Assembly (NCBI GenBank): GCA_017994835.1
Contig: JAGOKC010000004.1
Location: forward strand, 1 to 44,293
Length of the DNA stretch: 44,293 nt
Source: Aquabacterium sp.
GTDB lineage: Bacteria > Pseudomonadota > Gammaproteobacteria > Burkholderiales > Burkholderiaceae_C
Reading direction: 5' to 3'
The notes under the pieces were generated by a model. It ran no database searches. It was not told the DNA's origin and saw only the letters and a list, made by a program, of their open reading frames with translations. The position numbers were made by a program, and so were the translations under genes. Shown piece by piece: positions 1 to 8,232 of the stretch. Each line of letters starts with the position of its first letter. Position 1 is the stretch's first letter.

Positions 1-31
1 CAGGCGTGCATCGGCTCACCTGAAAGACCCC

Positions 32-40
32 TGCTAGAAT
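32..40 (+). promoter_or_regulatory. Extended -10 promoter element of the tRNA-Arg gene
   Basis: TGCTAGAAT combines a TG at -15/-14 with a TAGAAT hexamer ending 10 bases before the tRNA 5' end, as expected for a stable-RNA promoter. No good -35 hexamer is visible at 16-18 bases upstream, which fits an extended -10 promoter. The function is inferred from position and sequence only. Confidence 0.5.
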
Positions 41-50
41 CCGCGCTGCT

Positions 51-126
51 GCGCCCGTAGCTCAATGGATAGAGTACTGCCCTCCGAAGGCAGGGGTTGC
101 TGGTTCGATCCCAGCCGGGCGCACCA
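51..126 (+). tRNA. tRNA-Arg, anticodon CCG
   Basis: The cloverleaf can be folded by eye. The acceptor stem GCGCCCG (51-57) pairs with CGGGCGC (116-122). The anticodon stem CTGCC/GGCAG encloses the loop CTCCGAA, giving anticodon CCG at 84-86, and the T-loop motif GGTTCGATCC is present. The discriminator is A at 123 and the CCA tail is encoded (124-126). It reads CGG arginine codons, which suit a GC-rich genome. A rho-independent terminator follows within 20 bases, so it is a single-gene transcript. Confidence 0.97.
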
Positions 127-144
127 TGTGAATCAAGCAGTTCC

Positions 145-167
145 GCCACCTTCAGGGTGGCTTTTTT
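145..167 (+). terminator. Rho-independent terminator of tRNA-Arg
   Basis: GCCACC, a five-base loop TTCAG, then GGTGGC form a perfect 6-bp stem followed at once by six T residues. It closes the tRNA transcript and separates it from selD. Confidence 0.85.
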
Positions 168-284
168 ATTTTCAATGGGGCGCAAATCGACCCACCTGCG
201 GTGGTCGGCGCGAGCGAGTCGCAACGCGCCAGGGAACCCCGTTGCTACAGTACGCCACTGTTCTCCCTTTCCAGAAAGCCGTCG

Positions 285-1319
285 ATGTCCGAGCCCATTC
301 GCCTGACCCAATACAGCCACGGAGCCGGTTGTGGCTGCAAGATCAGCCCCAAGGTGCTGGACGTGATTCTGGCGGGCAGCGGGGCGCAGCACCTCGACCC
401 CAAGCTGTGGGTGGGCAACGCCTCGCGTGACGACGCGGCGGTCTATGCGCTGGACGACGAGCGCGGCGTGGTGTCCACCACCGACTTCTTCATGCCCATC
501 GTCGATGATCCGTTCGACTTCGGGCGCATTGCCGCCACCAACGCGATCAGCGACATCTACGCCATGGGCGGCGACCCCTTGATGGCGATTGCCATCCTGG
601 GCTGGCCCGTCAATGTCTTGCCGCCCGAGGTGGCGCGTGAGGTGGTGCGCGGCGGCCGGTCCATCTGCGACGAGGCGGGCATCCCGCTGGCCGGTGGCCA
701 CTCCATCGATGCGCCCGAGCCCATTTTTGGCCTGGCGGTGACGGGGGTGGTCGATAAGCGCCACCTCAAGCGCAACGACACGGCCACGGCCGGCTGCCGC
801 CTGTACCTGACCAAGCCGCTGGGCATCGGCATCCTGACCACGGCCGAAAAGAAGGCCAAGCTGCGGACGCAGGATGTGGGCCTGGCGCGCGACTGGATGT
901 GCACACTTAACTGCGCGGGCAGCCGCTTTGGCAAGCTGGCCGGCGTCCAGGCCATGACCGATGTGACGGGCTTTGGCCTGCTGGGGCACTTGGTGGAGAT
1001 GGCCGATGGCAGCGGGCTCAGCGCCTGGGTTCAGGATGCGGCCGTGCCCCGCTTGCCGGGCGTCGAGCACTATCTGGCCGAGGGCTGTGTGCCGGGCGGA
1101 ACCGGCCGCAATTTCGACAGCTATGGCGAGAAGGTGGGTGCCATCACCGAAGCGCAAAAGCAGCTCTTGTGTGATCCGCAGACCAGCGGCGGGCTGCTGG
1201 TGGCGGTGACGCCAGAGGGGGAAGCCGAGTTCCTCGCGGTGGCGACGCAGCTGGGCATGAACCTCCAGCCGATCGGGCAGTTGACCGCGCGTCAAGCTTT
1301 CGCGGTGGAGGTGCGCTGA
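285..1319 (+). CDS. selD: Selenide, water dikinase (selenophosphate synthase), cysteine form
   Basis: The 344-residue product makes selenophosphate from selenide and ATP in the cytoplasm. The N-terminus [19 protein letters not shown] is almost that of E. coli SelD. Cys16 sits where E. coli has catalytic Cys17 and Lys19 where it has Lys20, so this is the cysteine form, not the selenocysteine form. The length is normal for the family. The ATG at 285 was chosen because homology begins there; the frame stays open upstream. The stop overlaps the start of mnmH (TGATG), so the two genes are translationally coupled. This implies that at least one use of selenophosphate here is tRNA selenation. No selenocysteine gene (selA, selB) is in the window. 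Confidence 0.96.
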   Translation: MSEPIRLTQYSHGAGCGCKISPKVLDVILAGSGAQHLDPKLWVGNASRDDAAVYALDDERGVVSTTDFFMPIVDDPFDFGRIAATNAISDIYAMGGDPLMAIAILGWPVNVLPPEVAREVVRGGRSICDEAGIPLAGGHSIDAPEPIFGLAVTGVVDKRHLKRNDTATAGCRLYLTKPLGIGILTTAEKKAKLRTQDVGLARDWMCTLNCAGSRFGKLAGVQAMTDVTGFGLLGHLVEMADGSGLSAWVQDAAVPRLPGVEHYLAEGCVPGGTGRNFDSYGEKVGAITEAQKQLLCDPQTSGGLLVAVTPEGEAEFLAVATQLGMNLQPIGQLTARQAFAVEVR

Positions 1320-2422
1320 TGGCTGCCAGCACGGCACTCAACCGGGACGACTACCGCGCCATCTTCCTGAACGACGTCCCGATGATGGACGTGCGTGCAC
1401 CGGTGGAGTTCGCCAAAGGCGCGTTCCCGGGCGTGGTCAATCTGCCGCTGATGAACGATGCCGAGCGTGAGGCCGTGGGTACCTGCTACAAACAGCAAGG
1501 TCAGCAGGCGGCGATCGAGCTGGGGCATCGCCTGGTGGCAGGCGATCTCAAGGCCGAGCGCATTGCGGCGTGGGTGCGTTTTGCGCAGGCACATCCGGAT
1601 GGGTTGCTCTATTGTTTTCGGGGTGGGTTGCGCTCGCAGATCGTGCAGCAGTGGTTGCAAAGCGAAGCGGGCATCTGCTATCCGCGCGTCATCGGTGGTT
1701 ACAAGGCCCTGCGCTCGTTCCTGATCGAGTCTTTGCAGCAAGAGGTGGCGCAGTCGCGCTTTGTGGTGTTGGGTGGCCTGACGGGCTCGGGCAAGACCGA
1801 GTTGCTCAACCAGTTGTCGCACAGCCTGGACCTGGAGGGGTACGCCAACCACCGTGGCTCTGGGTTTGGCAGTCGCCCCACCGGGCAGCCTGGGCAGATT
1901 GATTTCGAGAACACCCTGGCCATTGACCTGCTCAAGAAGCGCGCCAGCGGGCACACCTGTTTTGTGCTGGAAGACGAAGGCACCCACATCGGACGTTGTT
2001 CGGTGCCGATGGTGCTGCGTCAGATCATGGCGCAGGTGCCGGTGGTGTGGGTGGAGGTGCCGTTTGAAGAGCGCGTGGCCCGCATTGTGAGCGACTACGT
2101 GGTGGCCCAGCATGCCGACTTTGTGGCGGTGTCAGGTGAACCACAGGGTGACGTGTCTTTCCGGGAGCACCTGCTGGGCAGCTTGGCGAAGATCGCCCAG
2201 CGCCTGGGGGGTGAGCGTCATCAGCGTCTGCACGCCGTCATGCAGGCTGCCCTGGCCGCCCCAGGTGCGGGTGATCTGGCCCTGCACCGTGAATGGATCA
2301 CGGCGCTGCTCACCGGTTATTACGACCCGATGTATGCCTATCAGCATCACCAGAAAGCCGAGCGCATTGTGTTTGCAGGCAATGCGGCCGATGTGCTGGC
2401 CTATCTGCGTACCGTGCGCTGA
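1319..2422 (+). CDS. mnmH: tRNA 2-selenouridine synthase (MnmH/SelU)
   Basis: The 367-residue protein replaces sulfur by selenium at the 2-thiouridine wobble base of tRNAs for Lys, Glu and Gln, using selenophosphate from SelD. An N-terminal rhodanese domain (about residues 10-130) carries the expected cysteine, Cys99, in [14 protein letters not shown]-loop domain follows, with GLTGSGKT at 153-160. Both parts are needed in the family and the length is close to that of the E. coli protein. Its ATG overlaps the selD stop by one base. A short GC hairpin without a T-run follows the stop. Confidence 0.95.
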   Translation: MAASTALNRDDYRAIFLNDVPMMDVRAPVEFAKGAFPGVVNLPLMNDAEREAVGTCYKQQGQQAAIELGHRLVAGDLKAERIAAWVRFAQAHPDGLLYCFRGGLRSQIVQQWLQSEAGICYPRVIGGYKALRSFLIESLQQEVAQSRFVVLGGLTGSGKTELLNQLSHSLDLEGYANHRGSGFGSRPTGQPGQIDFENTLAIDLLKKRASGHTCFVLEDEGTHIGRCSVPMVLRQIMAQVPVVWVEVPFEERVARIVSDYVVAQHADFVAVSGEPQGDVSFREHLLGSLAKIAQRLGGERHQRLHAVMQAALAAPGAGDLALHREWITALLTGYYDPMYAYQHHQKAERIVFAGNAADVLAYLRTVR

Positions 2423-2426
2423 TGTC

Positions 2427-2443
2427 GGGGCCGTGCAGGCCCC
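2427..2443. terminator. Weak hairpin between convergent mnmH and phoD-like gene
   Basis: GGGGCC, loop GTGCA, GGCCCC form a 6-bp perfect stem in the 30-base gap between two converging genes. No T-run follows on either strand, so it may act only as a weak or rho-assisted end. Confidence 0.3.
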
Positions 2444-2452
2444 GCGCAAGCT

Positions 2453-4156
2453 TTAGCCTGGCAGGGCCGGATAGGTGTGCCGCACGGTTTCGGCAACCGT
2501 GTAGCTGCGCCCACCGATGGTGTCAACAAAGACCCAGTCCCCGATGACGGTGCTGGGGGTGAAGGTCATTTTGAGGTAACCCCGGCGTGAGGGGTCCATC
2601 CACTTCAGGTCATCGACCACATTTTCAAAGATGAGCTTGACCTGCGCAGGCGGAATGGCCGCCAGGTACTCTTCCAGACCGGGTGAGCTGACGCTGGCGG
2701 TGGCGAACTCGGCACCCACTTGTGTGCCGGTCAAGGCGCTGTTGACGTAGCCGGCCAGTTTCAGGTCCGAGTGCCAGGCGTTGTGGGTGTCGCCGGCCAG
2801 GGTGATGAGCTGCTTGCCCAGCGCGTAAGCGGTCATCAGCAGCGTTTCGCGGGCGGCCAGGTAGCCGTCCCAGGCGTCGAGGTTGTAGCCCAGCTTGGGC
2901 TGCTCCAACAGGTCGTTCTGCTCCGGGGTGCGCGACCCTTCCGGGGTGGCCTTGGCCGTCAGGTAGGCCGTCACGGCAGCTGCAGCGGCGTTCACGTCAC
3001 CGCTTTCCAGGGTGCTCAGCACCGACACCGGAAACGCCATGTTGCCCATCAACACCTGTTGCCCCAGCACCTGCCAGGTGGCCGTCGAAGCCTGCATCTG
3101 CGCCTGCAGCCACGCCATTTGGGTGCTGCCCAGCATCTGGCGCGTGGGGGAGGTCAGGGTGGCCTGGGCTGTGGCTTGCGTTGCGGGGTTGAGCAGTTCG
3201 GCAAAGCTCACCTGCTTGTCGCGGCCGATCAGGCGCGTGTCGAGCATGTGCAGGCTGAGCAACTGGCCAAACTGGAAGCTGCGGTAGATGACGTTGACAT
3301 CCGACCCCGTGCGAATCGGCATCCACTCGTGATAGGCCTGCAGCGCTGCTTGTTTGCGTGCCGCAAAGCTGCCTTCGGTGGCAGGGTCGTGGTTGTCTGC
3401 ACCGTCCTTGTAGGCGTCGTTGGCGACTTCGTGGTCGTCCCACACGGCGATCATGGGCATGCGGGCATGCAAGGTCTTGCTGTCCGGGTCGGACTTGTAT
3501 TGCGCGTGGCGTGTCCGGTAGTGGCTCAACAGCGTGAGTTCTTCAGACGGTTGCGAGACCCGGCCCAAAGCGCTGGCATTGGCCGAGGCGTAAGCGGGGC
3601 TACCGTCGGCATTGGTGGCACCATATTCGTAGATGTAGTCGCCCAGGTGGATGGCAAACTGCGCGTCCGAGCGGGCTGCCGCGGCATAGACATTGAAAAA
3701 GCCTGCAGGGTAGTTGGCGCATGAGAACACCGCCAGCTTGACTTCGCTGACGTTGCCCGTGGGCAAGGTGCGCGTACGGCCCACCGGCGAGGCATTGCGG
3801 CCTTGGCGGAAGCGGTAGTAGTAAACCCTGTTGGCCGAGAGGCCGGTGGCATCGACTTTCACGGTGAAGTCGGTGCTGGCGCTGGCCTGCGTCAAGCCTT
3901 GACGCACGATCTGGGTGAAGGCGTTGTCGGTGGCGATCTCCCAGGTCAGGATCACGGCATCGTCACGATCAGGATAGCGTGCGTGCGTCCACAGGATGAC
4001 CCGATCAGCCAACGGGTCGCCGCTGGCCACGCCGTAGTCGAAGGCAGCGGGAGGGTTGCCACCGCCACAAGCCGACAGGGTCAGACCGGTGCTGCCCGCG
4101 GCCGACAGGGCCGCCAGTTTGATGACGAAATCGCGACGTGAAGACGAGTGAGACAT
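2453..4156 (-). CDS. phoD: PhoD-like alkaline phosphatase/phosphodiesterase, Tat-exported
   Basis: The 567-residue protein matches the PhoD metallophosphatase family, which hydrolyses phosphate mono- or diesters outside the cytoplasm. The N-terminus has a twin-arginine signal (SRRDFVIKL) and a lipobox-like LSAC, so it is probably Tat-exported and may be lipid-anchored. Metal-binding motifs follow in family order: VFSCANYPAGFF, HLGDYIYEYG, VWDDHEVANDAYKDG and AGDTHNAWHSDL. The start at 4156 was chosen because the signal peptide begins there; the frame runs on upstream across the divergent HDOD gene but that part has no PhoD character. The true substrate cannot be read from sequence. No Pho box was recognised upstream. 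Confidence 0.9.
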   Translation of the reverse strand: MSHSSSRRDFVIKLAALSAAGSTGLTLSACGGGNPPAAFDYGVASGDPLADRVILWTHARYPDRDDAVILTWEIATDNAFTQIVRQGLTQASASTDFTVKVDATGLSANRVYYYRFRQGRNASPVGRTRTLPTGNVSEVKLAVFSCANYPAGFFNVYAAAARSDAQFAIHLGDYIYEYGATNADGSPAYASANASALGRVSQPSEELTLLSHYRTRHAQYKSDPDSKTLHARMPMIAVWDDHEVANDAYKDGADNHDPATEGSFAARKQAALQAYHEWMPIRTGSDVNVIYRSFQFGQLLSLHMLDTRLIGRDKQVSFAELLNPATQATAQATLTSPTRQMLGSTQMAWLQAQMQASTATWQVLGQQVLMGNMAFPVSVLSTLESGDVNAAAAAVTAYLTAKATPEGSRTPEQNDLLEQPKLGYNLDAWDGYLAARETLLMTAYALGKQLITLAGDTHNAWHSDLKLAGYVNSALTGTQVGAEFATASVSSPGLEEYLAAIPPAQVKLIFENVVDDLKWMDPSRRGYLKMTFTPSTVIGDWVFVDTIGGRSYTVAETVRHTYPALPG

Positions 4157-4261
4157 GGGCGAGCCTGTCAAGACGAAGAAACACAGTTTGCCCGTTCGGC
4201 ATGACGACGCCGTGACGGGGGCCGATTGAGGTCTAATGGGAGTTCGAGGACAATTTTCACC

Positions 4262-5887
4262 ATGACGGCCCATTTGCCCACATCTGCTGCGCCTGCTGAA
4301 GACGAAGCCCATCTGACGCTGGATTATCTCTTGCGTCGCATGCGCTTCAAGAGCGACTTTCCTGCGCTGTCCACCTCGGTCACGCGCATCCAGTCCTTGT
4401 CTCATTCGGAAAGCCACACCCTGCACTCCTTGTGCGACGAGATCCTCAAGGATGTGGCGTTGACGCAAAAGCTGTTGCGGGTGGTCAACACGGCCCACTA
4501 TCGGCGCTCTGGCACCGATCCCATCAGCACCATCTCCCGCGCCGTCAGCCTCATTGGCATGGCCGGGGTGCGCAATCTGGCGCTGTCGCTGATGCTGCTG
4601 GAGCACATGGAAGACAAGGTCCATGCACAGCAGTTGAAGGTGGAGTTTTTGCGCACCGTGATGGCGGGCACCCTGGCCAGCGAGTTGTCGCATCAACCGC
4701 GTGAGTCCGAAGAGGCCTTTCTGGGTGCGCTGTTTCGCAACCTCGGGCGCTTGCTGGTGGCGTTTTACCTGCCCGAAGATGCCGAGCAGATCCGGGTGCT
4801 GACCACCGTCAGTCCCGAGCACCCTGAGCCCATGAGTGACGCGCAGGCGTCCCAGAAGGTGCTGGGGGTCAGCCACGAGCAACTGGCAGGACACATCGGC
4901 AAAAGCTGGGGCTTGCCGGACACCTTGCTGGCCTGCATGCGCACGCCAGAGGGCAAGGTACCCACGCGTTCGCTGGCTGCGCGCCCTGAGCGTTTGTGGT
5001 GGTTGGCAAGCCTGGCCAACGATGCGGCGCAAACCATGCTCCAGACCGATCCGGCCCAGCTTGGCGATGCCTTGACGGCGTTGGCCAACACGTATGCGAA
5101 GCCGCTGGATGTGACCTCGGGTGAGGTCACGCAGGCGGCCAGCCGGGCACGCAAGCGCCTCACCGAACTGACCCAGGCGATCAACCTGCATGTGCCTGCC
5201 CACTCGCCGGGGGAGCGCCTGCTGGAGACCTTCTACGTCGATGCCCCCAACAGTGGGCAAGGCGAGGGCCCCAGCCCCGAGGCGCTGGGCCTGTGTGATG
5301 ACAGTGGCACCCTGGCCCCAGATTTGCCACCACCGGCCATTGATTCGGCCAGCATCCTGACCAACGGCATTCAGGACATCACCAACTCGCTGGTGGAAAC
5401 CTTCCGCCTCAACGACGTGCTGCAGATGATTCTGGAGACGATGCTGCGCGCGCTCAATTGCCGCCGCGTGGTGTTCTGTCTGCGTGATGCGCGCACCGGT
5501 CAGCTCACCGGCCGACTCGGGCTGGGGGAGGGGGCCGATGTGGTCAGCGGTCTGTTCAAGGTGCCGTTGGTGCTGCGACCCGGCGAGAACGCCGACCTGT
5601 TTGCAGCGGTGTGTCTCAAACAGGTGGACACCCTCATTGCCGATGCCAGCGCACCCAACATCGTCACCCGCTTGCCGGTCTGGTTCCGCGACCGCGTGCA
5701 GGCTCCCACCTTCTTGTTGCTGCCGCTGGTGATGAAGCGTGCCGGACAGCCCGACATGGTGCTGGGGCTCATCTACGCCGACAAGGGGCAGGCCGACAGT
5801 CTGCAGATCAGCGAGCGTGAGCTGTCCTTGCTGCGCACCCTGCGCAACCAGGCTGTGATGGCCTTCAGGCAGGCCGCCAGCAGCTGA
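4262..5887 (+). CDS. HDOD-domain protein with C-terminal GAF domain
   Basis: The 541-residue protein has an N-terminal HDOD domain (about residues 20-230; SLIGMAGVRNLALSLMLLEHM and ALFRNLGRLLVAFYLPE are typical). After a linker, a GAF-like domain spans about residues 370-535. HDOD proteins are catalytically inactive relatives of HD phosphohydrolases and act in signalling, often with cyclic-di-GMP or two-component systems. GAF domains bind small ligands. No GGDEF, EAL or kinase domain is present, so output is probably by protein contact. The ATG at 4262 was preferred to a TTG 36 bases upstream in the same frame. It is divergent from the phoD-like gene and stands alone. Confidence 0.85.
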   Translation: MTAHLPTSAAPAEDEAHLTLDYLLRRMRFKSDFPALSTSVTRIQSLSHSESHTLHSLCDEILKDVALTQKLLRVVNTAHYRRSGTDPISTISRAVSLIGMAGVRNLALSLMLLEHMEDKVHAQQLKVEFLRTVMAGTLASELSHQPRESEEAFLGALFRNLGRLLVAFYLPEDAEQIRVLTTVSPEHPEPMSDAQASQKVLGVSHEQLAGHIGKSWGLPDTLLACMRTPEGKVPTRSLAARPERLWWLASLANDAAQTMLQTDPAQLGDALTALANTYAKPLDVTSGEVTQAASRARKRLTELTQAINLHVPAHSPGERLLETFYVDAPNSGQGEGPSPEALGLCDDSGTLAPDLPPPAIDSASILTNGIQDITNSLVETFRLNDVLQMILETMLRALNCRRVVFCLRDARTGQLTGRLGLGEGADVVSGLFKVPLVLRPGENADLFAAVCLKQVDTLIADASAPNIVTRLPVWFRDRVQAPTFLLLPLVMKRAGQPDMVLGLIYADKGQADSLQISERELSLLRTLRNQAVMAFRQAASS

Positions 5888-5899
5888 GGGCTGCCAGGT

Positions 5900-6961
5900 T
5901 CAGCAGGCACCGTCTGTTTGCTGCTTGCGCCATTGACCGGGCGGCAGTCCGGTCCACCGTTTGAATGCCTGCGAAAACGACGATTGATCGCTGAAACCCA
6001 GGCGGGTGGCCAACTCGTCGAGCGACAGCGACGCATCGCGCAAGCCTTCGCTGGCCAACTGCTGCAGCGCCATGGCCTGCAGTTCCCGAAAGCTCACCCC
6101 TTCATCCTGCAGCCGGCGTTTGAGGGTGCGCTCGCTGGTGTAGAGCAGTTGCGCCATCCGGGCGAGGTCCGGCAAGGTTTGCCCCTGGGCTGACAGCAGG
6201 TGCGCACGCACCAGCTCGGCCGTGCCATAGCGGGTGCGGCGCTTTTCGACCAGGGTGGCGCACAGTTGCTCGCACATCGACGCGGTCAGCGGGTTGGCAT
6301 TGGGCAGTGCGTGCGTGAGGTGGTCGGCGTGCAGATGCAGGGCGTGCACGTCGGCATCAAAGCTGCATGCGTGGCCCAGCCAATGCAGCGGCAGGTGTTG
6401 CAGCACCTCTGCGCTGGGCGCGGGGGCCATGATCTGGCTGCGTGTGAGGTGAACGTCGGGGCCGGTCAGATCGGCGATCAACCGCGACGCTGCAGCCAGG
6501 TCGCGCAAGGCCAGGAAGGAGCGCACCGGCTCATCGACATCCGGGGGGGCAAACTGCAAGACGATGTGTCCGTCTTGAAAGCTGGTCGTGATCTGGGTGA
6601 AGGCGTAGGTCAGCGGCATGAAGCGCATGGCCAGGTTCAGGGCGTCACCCACGGTGGCGCTGCTGATGAGCCCGTAACCCCAGATGCCGTAGGTGGTGAA
6701 GCCATAGCGGAACCCCACCTCCAGCCCCAGCATGGGCGGGTTCTTGAGGGCGCGGATCAGGTTGGCCACCACCTGCAACTCCTGCGCTGCCTGCAACTCG
6801 GTATGGGGGTCTTGCAGCTGCGCCTTCACCAGTCCGGTGTGGCGCAGCAAGGTGCCCGCGCCAATGCCGCGTTGCTCGCCGTAATCGACCAGCAAGCGCA
6901 CGCTCGACGGGTCGCGAATGAAGTGCCATGGCCGCACGGTGTTTTCCCTTGGTGTGCCCAT
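5900..6961 (-). CDS. AraC-family transcriptional regulator
   Basis: The 353-residue protein has an N-terminal ligand-sensing part of the kind found in OruR-type AraC regulators (about residues 15-200). The C-terminal AraC double helix-turn-helix covers about 245-350, with YTSERTLKRRLQDEG and LGFSDQSSFSQAFKRWTG as its two recognition regions. It is divergent from the acyl-CoA dehydrogenase unit at 7081, separated by about 120 bases that hold an imperfect palindrome. It therefore probably controls that unit and itself. The effector is unknown; an acyl-CoA or related acid would suit the neighbours, but that is inference. Confidence 0.85.
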   Translation of the reverse strand: MGTPRENTVRPWHFIRDPSSVRLLVDYGEQRGIGAGTLLRHTGLVKAQLQDPHTELQAAQELQVVANLIRALKNPPMLGLEVGFRYGFTTYGIWGYGLISSATVGDALNLAMRFMPLTYAFTQITTSFQDGHIVLQFAPPDVDEPVRSFLALRDLAAASRLIADLTGPDVHLTRSQIMAPAPSAEVLQHLPLHWLGHACSFDADVHALHLHADHLTHALPNANPLTASMCEQLCATLVEKRRTRYGTAELVRAHLLSAQGQTLPDLARMAQLLYTSERTLKRRLQDEGVSFRELQAMALQQLASEGLRDASLSLDELATRLGFSDQSSFSQAFKRWTGLPPGQWRKQQTDGAC

Positions 6962-6962
6962 A

Positions 6963-6982
6963 TTCGGGCCAGATGGCCTGAA
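6963..6982. promoter_or_regulatory. Imperfect palindrome between the AraC regulator and the dehydrogenase unit
   Basis: TTCGGGCC, spacer AGAT, GGCCTGAA are 8-base arms with one mismatch, directly before the start codon of the regulator. It could be an operator for autoregulation or simply an RNA hairpin. AraC proteins usually bind direct repeats, so the assignment is weak. Confidence 0.3.
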
Positions 6983-7080
6983 TCATAAAAAAATCGACCT
7001 CATCCAACATTGGCGAATGCCCTGCCATTGCAGATCATCAGGCCGTTGTGCAAGCCTGTTCACCGTTGAGGGAAGTTTTC

Positions 7081-8232
7081 ATGTCTTGGGATGCAGCAGA
7101 TGTCAGGATGATCATCGACGAGGTCGGGCGGTGGCGTGCGCGTGCGCTCGACCCTCAGGTGTCGAACTGGGCGCAGTGCATGACCGCCCCAGTGCTGTCG
7201 GGGCTGATGGCGCAGCTGACCGAAATTGGGGTGCTGTCCGAGGAGATGGGTCTGGACCCTGACGTGCCGGGTCTGTGGCGTGATCTGACCGATCCCCAGG
7301 CCATCGCCCTGGGCACCGGGATCCTGAGCGAGTTGGGGCAGGGCAACGCCGCGCTGGCGCTGGCCTGCCACCGGCGTGCGCTGGCCCAATGGTTGCTGAA
7401 CCAGATGCCCGAGCCCTTGGGGGCGGTCCTGCTGCCTGAGGGTGCAACGCTGGCGCTGGTGCTCACCGGGCACCACGGTTTGGCCCAGCACAGCCTGGGT
7501 CGCTGGTTGTCAGGTGCGGCGCTGCAGCCCGATGACACCGCCCTCTTGTCTGACTGGCTGGACCGTGACACCCATGACACCCAGCTCTGGAGCCCACACG
7601 GCTGGCAGCAGCTGGTGTGGCCTGTCTGGCGCGCGGGCACGGTGCAATGGGCGTGCTTGCTGCGCTCCGACCTGATCGTGCAGACCGGGGTGGCCCCTTA
7701 TGGTCTGCAGGAGTTGCACACCGCACGGGTGCAGGCGCGCTCTGCCGCTGCGGGCTGGGTTTCCGACCTGCCGGCAGAGGCTTCGCGGCACCTGTATGCG
7801 CAGGTGCTCAAGCTCGACATGATCGGGCTCATCGCCATCGGTTTGGGCGTGCTGCGCTCGGGTCGTCGTCTCGCACGCGACTTTGCACACCTGCGCCGAC
7901 AAGGGGGCGATGTGATCGTGCGGCATCCTGCCGTCCAGGCCATGCTCAGCGACCTCACGGCCACCGAGCACACGGTTGATGGCTTGCTGCAATCGCTGCA
8001 CCAGCCCTTGGCGGCGGTGTCCCTGGCCCGTGTGGTGTCTGCGCGTCTGCACACGGCCGACCTGCTGGTGCACGCCAACCATCAGGCCATTCAGGTGCAT
8101 GGCGGGGTCGGCTACATGCGTGATGTGGGCCCGGAAAAACTCGTGCGGGATCAAACCATGTTGCGTCTGGCCACAGGGGGCACGCGTGCGCTGCCCTTGC
8201 TGCTGCACGGACTTCAGGAGGTGGCATCGTGA
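7081..8232 (+). CDS. Acyl-CoA dehydrogenase-like protein, apparently lacking the catalytic glutamate
   Basis: The 383-residue protein resembles acyl-CoA dehydrogenases mainly in its C-terminal half: an ACAD-like helical region, then VHGGVGYMRDVGPEKLVRD. Where family members such as MCAD have the catalytic glutamate in an EGT motif, this protein reads LATGGT, so Gly367 seems to replace it. The N-terminal half is poorly conserved. The ATG at 7081 has a good ribosome binding site (GAGGGAAG, 5 bases upstream). The stop overlaps the GTG start of the next dehydrogenase by 4 bases, so the two are coupled and may form a mixed complex like the FadE pairs of actinobacterial steroid degradation. The substrate is unknown. 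Confidence 0.75.
   Translation: MSWDAADVRMIIDEVGRWRARALDPQVSNWAQCMTAPVLSGLMAQLTEIGVLSEEMGLDPDVPGLWRDLTDPQAIALGTGILSELGQGNAALALACHRRALAQWLLNQMPEPLGAVLLPEGATLALVLTGHHGLAQHSLGRWLSGAALQPDDTALLSDWLDRDTHDTQLWSPHGWQQLVWPVWRAGTVQWACLLRSDLIVQTGVAPYGLQELHTARVQARSAAAGWVSDLPAEASRHLYAQVLKLDMIGLIAIGLGVLRSGRRLARDFAHLRRQGGDVIVRHPAVQAMLSDLTATEHTVDGLLQSLHQPLAAVSLARVVSARLHTADLLVHANHQAIQVHGGVGYMRDVGPEKLVRDQTMLRLATGGTRALPLLLHGLQEVAS

Noticed and set aside
1-126. tRNA-Arg as an integration site
   Set aside because: No integrase gene and no repeat of the tRNA 3' end was found in the window.
4157-5260. Long minus-strand extension upstream of the PhoD-like protein
   Set aside because: It runs antisense to the HDOD gene and reads as low-complexity Gln/Arg/His-rich sequence; the Tat signal marks the true start at 4156.
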